Assembly: GCA_947475795.1 (NCBI GenBank)
Contig: CANJOX010000088.1
Coordinates: 1-10,397, forward strand
Direction of reading: 5' to 3'
DNA: 10,397 nucleotides
DNA from: Gemmatimonadota bacterium
GTDB lineage: Bacteria > Gemmatimonadota > Gemmatimonadetes > Gemmatimonadales > Gemmatimonadaceae
A program made the position numbers and the translations under genes. The notes beneath the pieces were generated by a model. It did no database searches. It was not told the origin of the DNA and worked only from the letters and a program-made list of their open reading frames with translations. Positions within the stretch are counted from its first letter, which is position 1. Every line of letters begins with the position of its first letter. Positions 6,557-10,397 of the stretch are shown here, in pieces.

Positions 6557-7020
6557 CGGGGCCGCCGTGCGTGGCGGAATGGCCGTTGTCGGCGTGCCGA
6601 TCCCCATCAGCGTCGCCCCCATCACAAGCCGGAGCGTTTCCGACTCCGTCCCGATCGTGTCCGCGATCCGATCGACGCTGCCCAAGGCAGTCGTGCGAAC
6701 ACGAGTCCGATCGCGAACGCGCAGGCACTGATGAACAGAGTTCGTATTGCCTTTCCTTCTCGGTTCCGGCGGGCGATTCCGGCGCTGCGCAGGTGGTGCT
6801 TCGCGTGGGGCGCTGCGCCCGTTCGCCTTTTGCTTCTGCGGGCCAAACACCGGCACGTGCGCCATGGCTCGCGAGAGCACGATCAGGGGCGTATTGTAAG
6901 GGTCGCACGGTGGAGAACCGCCGGCCGGGCGTGTGGAGCGGCCCGCAATGCCGCACCGGCATGTACCAAGGCGGCCGCATAGCCGGTCGCATCATTCTTC
7001 ACCGTTACCGGACAAACTCC
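6557..7020. other. Intergenic region without a supportable gene
   Basis: Several frames are open here because the DNA is GC-rich, but none gives a recognisable protein. Visible structures are a G/C hairpin GGGCG-CTG-CGCCC (6808-6820) followed by a T-rich stretch (6826-6837), which looks like a plus-strand rho-independent terminator with no gene before it; and a perfect inverted repeat ATGCCG-CAC-CGGCAT (6948-6962), about 60 bp before the beta-helix gene. A second minus-strand TACAAT occurs near 6893. On the minus strand a purine-rich AAGGAAAGG precedes a hydrophobic reading frame that lacks an ATG/GTG/TTG and ends at 6622; I do not call it. Confidence 0.4.
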
Positions 7021-7401
7021 ATGGCACACGCGAACGACCGCATCCAGGGCAACCGGGTCCTCACCATCACGGGATCCGACCACGTGACCGTCGGCACTAC
7101 GCAGACAGAGACGATCGCTGGTAGCCGCACCGAGTCGATCGGGTTGAGTGCGTCGGTACACATCGGAAGTGATCAGGCCACCACGATCGGTCAGAACATG
7201 AAGATCAAGGCAGGCAAGGTCGTGACCATCGACGCCGGTGATGTCCTTGAGCTCGTGGTGGGCTCCGCGCGGCTGACGATGAAGAAGGACGGCACGATCG
7301 AGCTCAGAGGCGGCAACATCACCATCGTGGGCACGGGCAAAATGACAGTAAATGGAGCCGGCGATTTCGGGATATCGGGAAACAAGATCACGGGAAACTA
7401 G
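7021..7401 (+). CDS. Free-standing VgrG/gp5 C-terminal beta-helix (spike needle) protein
   Basis: The 126-aa protein reads like the last part of a type VI secretion VgrG. Residues 20-66 carry short repeats with Gly about every eight residues (G25, G34, G41, G49, G57, G65; VTVG, TIAG, SIG, HIG, TIG), the repeat that builds the trimeric beta-helix of gp5/VgrG needles. The second half (SARLTMKKDGTIELRGG, NITIVGTGKMTV, then SGNKITGN) matches the usual VgrG ending. There is no gp27/gp5 base domain, signal peptide or effector domain. The upstream in-frame sequence does not resemble VgrG, so this is not simply a visible frameshift of a longer gene. No Shine-Dalgarno is seen. It may be an accessory spike protein for a contractile system elsewhere, or a domesticated fragment. 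Confidence 0.75.
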   Translation: MAHANDRIQGNRVLTITGSDHVTVGTTQTETIAGSRTESIGLSASVHIGSDQATTIGQNMKIKAGKVVTIDAGDVLELVVGSARLTMKKDGTIELRGGNITIVGTGKMTVNGAGDFGISGNKITGN

Positions 7402-7443
7402 GCGAGATTCCCACTGCACCGGCGGCGCAGAACCGCCCGAACG

Positions 7444-8178
7444 TCAAGGCTGGCCCACCCATCCGCCGATCATCTCCGGGTAGTGATAAATCCGGGACGT
7501 GGTCGGCGGGTGCAGCGACGTGGCGATCATCGCGCGCGCGATCTGCGTGACGGTAATCGACTTGTACTTCGCGGGCGTCACGAACGAGAGGAGCGGCAGC
7601 AGCTGTTCGAGCAGCTTCGGCGTGTGCTGCGAGCCGATGATCATGGACGGACGGAAGATGCTCACGACGGCGGGCCCGTGCGCCTTCACCGCTTCTTCCG
7701 CTTCTCCCTTCACGCGATTGTATCGCGCACCGCCGGCGGCGCCCGATGCGGTCGTGGACGCGGTCGCGTTGGCCCCGACGGCCGACATGAACGCCAGGTG
7801 CTTCACGCGCCCCGACGCCTCGAGTCCGCGCGCAAAGGCGGCGTTCAGCTCCACATCAACGGCGCGATGTTGATCGATGGTGAGCGTGCCCGTTCCGGCG
7901 CCGATGCCGAGCACGCTCAATCCCACCACGTGGCCGTCGGCGTGACGCGCTGCGTCGACGGTGGCTGACTCCACGGCGTCAACGGTCATGTCCGGCAGGA
8001 TGACCTCGCGCAGCGCGGTACCTGACGCGAGGGCCATGGCGCGTTGATCCGGCTGTGCGCGTCGCGTCAGTGAGACGATCTGCGCGAACGCGCCGCTCCG
8101 GATGAGTTCGGCGACGAGCGCGTTGCCGACCGAGCCCGACGCCCCAAGGACAATGGCGGATCGCGACGGTGTAGTCAC
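7444..8178 (-). CDS. Atypical short-chain dehydrogenase / NAD(P)-binding protein (TIP30-like)
   Basis: The 244-aa Rossmann-fold protein starts with the dinucleotide motif GASGSVG (12-18) after a beta strand (SAIVLGA). LAFMSAVGANA (128-138) supplies the Ser region, and YNRVKGEAE (153-161) gives the Y153-x3-K157 catalytic pair. RPSMIIG (176-182) is the element typical of extended/atypical SDRs such as HTATIP2/TIP30-like and NAD(P)H-binding proteins. The substrate is unknown. The start is GTG at 8178, supported by a good Shine-Dalgarno (GAGGTG) five bases upstream. It is convergent with the beta-helix gene (42-bp gap) and divergent from the amidohydrolase. There is no export signal, so it acts in the cytoplasm. 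Confidence 0.88.
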   Translation of the reverse strand: MTTPSRSAIVLGASGSVGNALVAELIRSGAFAQIVSLTRRAQPDQRAMALASGTALREVILPDMTVDAVESATVDAARHADGHVVGLSVLGIGAGTGTLTIDQHRAVDVELNAAFARGLEASGRVKHLAFMSAVGANATASTTASGAAGGARYNRVKGEAEEAVKAHGPAVVSIFRPSMIIGSQHTPKLLEQLLPLLSFVTPAKYKSITVTQIARAMIATSLHPPTTSRIYHYPEMIGGWVGQP

Positions 8179-8183
8179 TGCGG

Positions 8184-8189
8184 CACCTC
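8184..8189 (-). promoter_or_regulatory. Shine-Dalgarno (GAGGTG) deciding the GTG start of the dehydrogenase gene
   Basis: Five bases separate it from the GTG at 8178. It is the only strong Shine-Dalgarno I found in the window, where most other starts lack one. Confidence 0.6.
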
Positions 8190-8252
8190 ATGTGCTGTGG
8201 TGTTCCACGCGCGGAGACGCGCGCTCGTCGCAGCCCGTTCCGTGTCGCGCGT

Positions 8253-8258
8253 AGTATA
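8253..8258 (-). promoter_or_regulatory. Possible -10 box (TATACT) for the dehydrogenase gene
   Basis: TATACT on the minus strand lies 74 bp upstream of the GTG start. No good -35 accompanies it. Confidence 0.35.
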
Positions 8259-8296
8259 CCCGATCGCTCGCGCCGCGATGACACGGGGGCGCGTGT

Positions 8297-8365
8297 CGTT
8301 TCCGGCGTTTGGCGTTTCCGGCGTTTGGCGGGCCGGCGTTTGGCGGGCCGGCGTTTGGCGGGCCG
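8297..8365. repeat. Composite minisatellite, 16-bp x2 merging into 15-bp x3
   Basis: CGTTTCCGGCGTTTGG occurs twice in tandem (8297-8312, 8313-8328). It overlaps a perfect triplet of GCGTTTGGCGGGCCG (8321-8335, 8336-8350, 8351-8365). The array sits between the divergent dehydrogenase and amidohydrolase genes, 90 bp before the latter. Open frames through it encode only repeat peptides and are not called as genes. Confidence 0.9.
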
Positions 8366-8384
8366 GTCGCGCGAACGGTAGGAT
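8355..8384 (+). promoter_or_regulatory. Possible promoter of the amidohydrolase gene, with its -35 inside the minisatellite
   Basis: TTGGCG (8355-8360, four matches to TTGACA) and TAGGAT (8379-8384, four matches to TATAAT) are 18 bp apart. The -35 candidate lies in the last 15-bp repeat; the other two 15-bp units carry the same TTGGCG. Both boxes are imperfect. Confidence 0.3.
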
Positions 8385-8454
8385 ACGCGTACGAGAGAGC
8401 CATCGCGCGACGGCTCGTCCTCCAACACCGTCTCCGTCCCTCGCCCGCCCGTCC

Positions 8455-9813
8455 ATGCCTTCCCTGTCCGTCGTGTTGCAGTTGCTGGTCATCACCCACG
8501 CCACCGTCGTGGATCCTGACGCGGCGCGCCCACGACGCGACCAGACCATCGTCGTGCGCGGTACCCGCATCGAGCGCGTGGGGCCCAGCGCGTCGACCGC
8601 AGTGCCGCGGGGCGCACGCGTGGTCGATGCCACGGGGAAGTTCGTGATCCCGGGGATGTGGGACATGCACATGCACGCCGACGTCCCCGGGGGGCGAGCG
8701 CTGCTGCCGCTGTATGTCGCGCACGGCGTGACGGGGGTGCGCGACATGAACGCGCGGTTGGAGGTGCTGCGCGGCTTTCAGCGCGACGTGGCGGCGGGGA
8801 CGCTGGTGGGGCCGCGCATGGTGGTCTCAGGGCCGTTTCTCGTGGGGCGCCCGCTCCCACCGGAGTTGGGGATCGCGCACTACGTGGTGACTGACTCCGC
8901 CAGCGCGGCGACCGCCGTGGCGGCGGTGGCGGCGTCGGGCGCGGACTTCATCAAGGTGCACAACGGGAACCCCGTCGAGGCCTACCGGGTGATCGCCGCC
9001 GAGGCGCGGCGCCGGGGGATGGTGTTCGCCGGGCACGTGGCGTCGCCCACAACCGTGGTGGAGGCGGCCGTCGCGGGGCAGCGGTCGCAGGAGCACCTGT
9101 ACGCCTTCCCCAATCGCTGCAACGCCGCCGACTCCGCCGTGGTGGCCGCGGCGCTCCCCGTCCAGCAGTTCATCATGGGCGCGTGCACGTCGGCGTCGCA
9201 GGCGGAGCTGTACACGGCGCTCGCGCGCCACCGCACGTGGGTGACCCCCACGCTGATCGTGCAGGAGCTGGTGGCCACCATGCGCCCGTCCATCGTGGCC
9301 GGCGACAGCACGGCGCAGTTCTACGCCGATTCGCTGATGCGCCGCGTGGCGATGGAGATGGAGCTGCCGCCCACGCCCTCGCCCGCCGCCATCGCGGCGG
9401 GCGCGGTGCTGTTCCGCAAGCGGATGGAGGTGGTGCGCGGGCTGCACGCGGCCGGCGTGCCGCTGCTGGGGGGCACCGACGCGCCGCTCGCCGCCGGGGG
9501 GCCCGGGAAGTCCCTGGTGGGGGAGCTGCGCCACTTGGTGGCGGCCGGCCTCTCGCCACGCGAGGCGTTGCGCTCAGTGACCACGGAACCGGCGCGCTAC
9601 TTCGCGGCGGATTCGATTGGGGCGGATTCGCTCGGGGCGGTGGCGCCGCGGGCGGTGGCCGATCTGGTGGTACTGGACGCCGACCCGTTGGTTGACATCG
9701 GCCACGTGGCCCGCGTGCACCTGGTCGTGGCCAACGGTCGCGTGTACGACCGGGCGGCGCTGGCCGCGCTGGTCGCCGAGGCACGGCGTGTGGCGCGGAG
9801 CGCGGCGCGGTAG
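8455..9813 (+). CDS. Metal-dependent amidohydrolase (imidazolonepropionase/prolidase-like)
   Basis: The 452-aa protein has the complete binuclear amidohydrolase signature: H72-x-H74 in MWDMHMHAD, a lysine in FIKVHNG (K167) able to bridge two metals, H194 in FAGHV, H214 in SQEHLY and the catalytic Asp D342 in GGTDAPL. The N- and C-terminal strands form the small beta-sandwich (ATVVDPD...QTIVVRGTRIERVG; ADLVVLDADP...ARVHLVVANGRVYD). Relatives hydrolyse imidazolonepropionate, X-Pro peptides and other amides, and many are exported. Here the N-terminus is too short for a signal peptide, so a cytoplasmic location is more likely. The start at 8455 puts a short hydrophobic strand at the usual place. 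The frame is open from 8197, but that extension runs through the minisatellite and has no protein character. Confidence 0.9.
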   Translation: MPSLSVVLQLLVITHATVVDPDAARPRRDQTIVVRGTRIERVGPSASTAVPRGARVVDATGKFVIPGMWDMHMHADVPGGRALLPLYVAHGVTGVRDMNARLEVLRGFQRDVAAGTLVGPRMVVSGPFLVGRPLPPELGIAHYVVTDSASAATAVAAVAASGADFIKVHNGNPVEAYRVIAAEARRRGMVFAGHVASPTTVVEAAVAGQRSQEHLYAFPNRCNAADSAVVAAALPVQQFIMGACTSASQAELYTALARHRTWVTPTLIVQELVATMRPSIVAGDSTAQFYADSLMRRVAMEMELPPTPSPAAIAAGAVLFRKRMEVVRGLHAAGVPLLGGTDAPLAAGGPGKSLVGELRHLVAAGLSPREALRSVTTEPARYFAADSIGADSLGAVAPRAVADLVVLDADPLVDIGHVARVHLVVANGRVYDRAALAALVAEARRVARSAAR

Positions 9814-9815
9814 GG

Positions 9816-9835
9816 CGGCACACGAGGGCGTGCCG
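9816..9835 (+). terminator. Hairpin directly after the amidohydrolase stop
   Basis: CGGCAC (9816-9821) pairs perfectly with GTGCCG (9830-9835) around an 8-nt loop, two bases after the stop. A second stem, CGGTTCA/TGAACCG (9853-9859, 9871-9877), follows. Neither has a T-tract, as is common in GC-rich DNA. Confidence 0.45.
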
Positions 9836-9986
9836 GCTCGCGCGCCCCCCGCCGGTTCAGGTGCTCCGCGTGAACCGCAGCGCAGCAGGTAAAGTGCGGC
9901 CGGACGGGCGACGAGCGCCAGCACGGCGACCGCCTGCCGCGCACGGAGCCGCAGCAACTCGTGGCGTGCCTTCAGTGGGCTCTCCG

Positions 9987-10290
9987 TCAGCGATACGCCG
10001 TGCGCTCGGTGCGTACCAGCTTACGCGCAGCGATGAGACGAATGATGTCGGGGCCATGCACACCGTGCGTCACGACCAACACCCGTGGCGCGCCGCCGAC
10101 GCCCAGAAAGACACCGCGCTCCTCGCGCATCGCGTGCTCCGCACCGCGTGCTCCGCACCGCGTGCTCCGCAGGCGCACGAACCGTGTCCCCGCTCGCGAG
10201 CGTTGAGCACGGCGGTAGGCCGGCGCCGTGCTTGGCGTGCCGCAACCTGGTCGCTTTCGGAGGCCGAACGCCAGCCTCGACACGTGATGG
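9987..10290 (-). pseudogene. brnT: BrnT-type toxin gene, frame broken by a 14-bp tandem repeat
   Basis: The C-terminal frame (stop at 9987) reads REERGVFLGV, then APRVLVVTHG and PDIIRLIAARKLVRTERTAY, the BrnT pattern ExR...G...R-x-L-V-V-x-H...IRxISARxAT-x-x-ER-x-x-Y. BrnT is a ribonuclease-fold toxin of type II toxin-antitoxin pairs. Another frame further upstream has PPKA (from about 10263) and KHG (10225-10233), which match the N-terminal BrnT motif (D/P-P-A-K-A...N...KHG). The two frames are separated by three copies of a 14-bp repeat; deleting two copies (28 bp) joins them without a stop. Distances between the motifs fit the family to within two residues. The 5' end is uncertain, no start is evident and no BrnA-like antitoxin is recognisable. 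A single 102-aa frame spanning 9987-10295 exists, but its N-terminal half does not resemble BrnT. Confidence 0.55.
10131..10172. repeat. 14-bp tandem repeat, three copies
   Basis: CGCGTGCTCCGCAC at 10131-10144 and 10145-10158, and the same with a last-base change (CGCGTGCTCCGCAG) at 10159-10172. Because 14 is not a multiple of three, each gain or loss shifts the minus-strand brnT-like frame. Confidence 0.92.
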
Positions 10291-10352
10291 CCCAAACGTC
10301 CGATGTGAGGGCCAGCCTCGGTCTCGCCGCATGGCGGCTCAGCATGGCCGTT

Positions 10353-10397
10353 CTACTTCAGGGCGAGAAAGGCTGCCACGAGCGCATTCGCGTGACC
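10353..10397 (-). CDS. C-terminal end of an unidentified protein (partial, runs off the window)
   Basis: The last 14 codons before a TAG at 10353-10355 read GHANALVAAFLALK. This amphipathic, Ala/Leu-rich ending resembles the final helix of alpha/beta hydrolases, where a motif such as H...NALV..FL is common, but it is far too short to assign. Its composition fits the coding DNA of the region. Most of the gene lies beyond the right edge. Confidence 0.35.
   Translation of the reverse strand, partial: GHANALVAAFLALK

Noticed and set aside
6622..6756. Small hydrophobic minus-strand protein (TLFISACAFAIGLVFARLP) after AAGGAAAGG
   Set aside because: It has no usable start codon after the purine-rich site and a basic low-complexity tail; coding cannot be supported.
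8197..8454. N-terminal extension of the amidohydrolase through the minisatellite
   Set aside because: The translation is repeat-derived and basic, with no signal peptide, and family members begin at about residue 1 of the 8455 start.
8175..8747. Minus-strand frames upstream of the dehydrogenase giving repeated RRPAK or PNAGP peptides
   Set aside because: They are products of the tandem DNA repeat and of amidohydrolase antisense, without independent coding evidence.
9830..9989. Antitoxin gene downstream of the brnT-like stop (frame reading SLTESPLKARHELLRLRAR)
   Set aside because: Third-position GC is coding-like, but there is no ATG/GTG/TTG at the right place, no BrnA similarity, and the frame simply runs on into antisense of the amidohydrolase.
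10131..10172. CRISPR-like or iteron array
   Set aside because: The repeats are directly adjacent with no spacers, only three short units, and they lie inside a recognisable brnT-like frame.

Overview
The window comes from a high-GC bacterium. Several traits point to Gemmatimonadota or a similar group, but nothing here is taxonomically decisive: little use of Shine-Dalgarno sites, a cytochrome b fused to a dihaem cytochrome c, a PEP-CTERM exported protein, and secreted amidohydrolase and serine-hydrolase genes. No rRNA, tRNA, CRISPR array, integrase or transposase was seen.

Layout. Positions 87-2431 (minus strand) hold a two-gene respiratory operon: a Rieske iron-sulphur protein followed, with a one-base overlap, by a cytochrome b whose C-terminus carries two c-type haem domains. 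Diverging from it at 2687-3576 (plus) are a periplasmic cytochrome b562-like protein and a small DUF2809-type membrane protein. At 3837-4727 (plus) lies the most unusual gene of the window: an exported PEP-CTERM protein whose mature N-terminus is a ubiquitin domain, about 57% identical to eukaryotic ubiquitin by hand alignment, without the C-terminal diglycine. A 10-bp perfect hairpin separates it from a convergent minus-strand operon (6544 to 4812): a secreted class-C-type serine hydrolase, an ABM-family (YgiN-like) monooxygenase and a 64-residue zinc-ribbon protein.

After a gap of about 470 bp with no supportable gene, 7021-7401 (plus) encodes a free-standing 126-residue beta-helix protein that looks like the C-terminal needle of a VgrG spike. 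A convergent atypical short-chain dehydrogenase follows (7444-8178, minus), with the only good Shine-Dalgarno in the window. A minisatellite (8297-8365) precedes a metal-dependent amidohydrolase (8455-9813, plus). The right end carries a BrnT-type toxin gene that appears broken by a 14-bp tandem repeat: removing two of its three copies restores one reading frame. The window closes with the last 14 codons of another minus-strand gene.

How the genes relate. The Rieske and cytochrome b-c proteins should form a quinol-oxidising bc complex, and the neighbouring b562-like protein is a candidate periplasmic electron carrier (inference). The remaining genes look like independent accessory or housekeeping units. 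The ubiquitin/PEP-CTERM protein and the repeat-interrupted brnT-like locus deserve most attention. Two minus-strand transcripts share a layout in which a -10 box sits six bases from an ATG, suggesting leaderless mRNAs.
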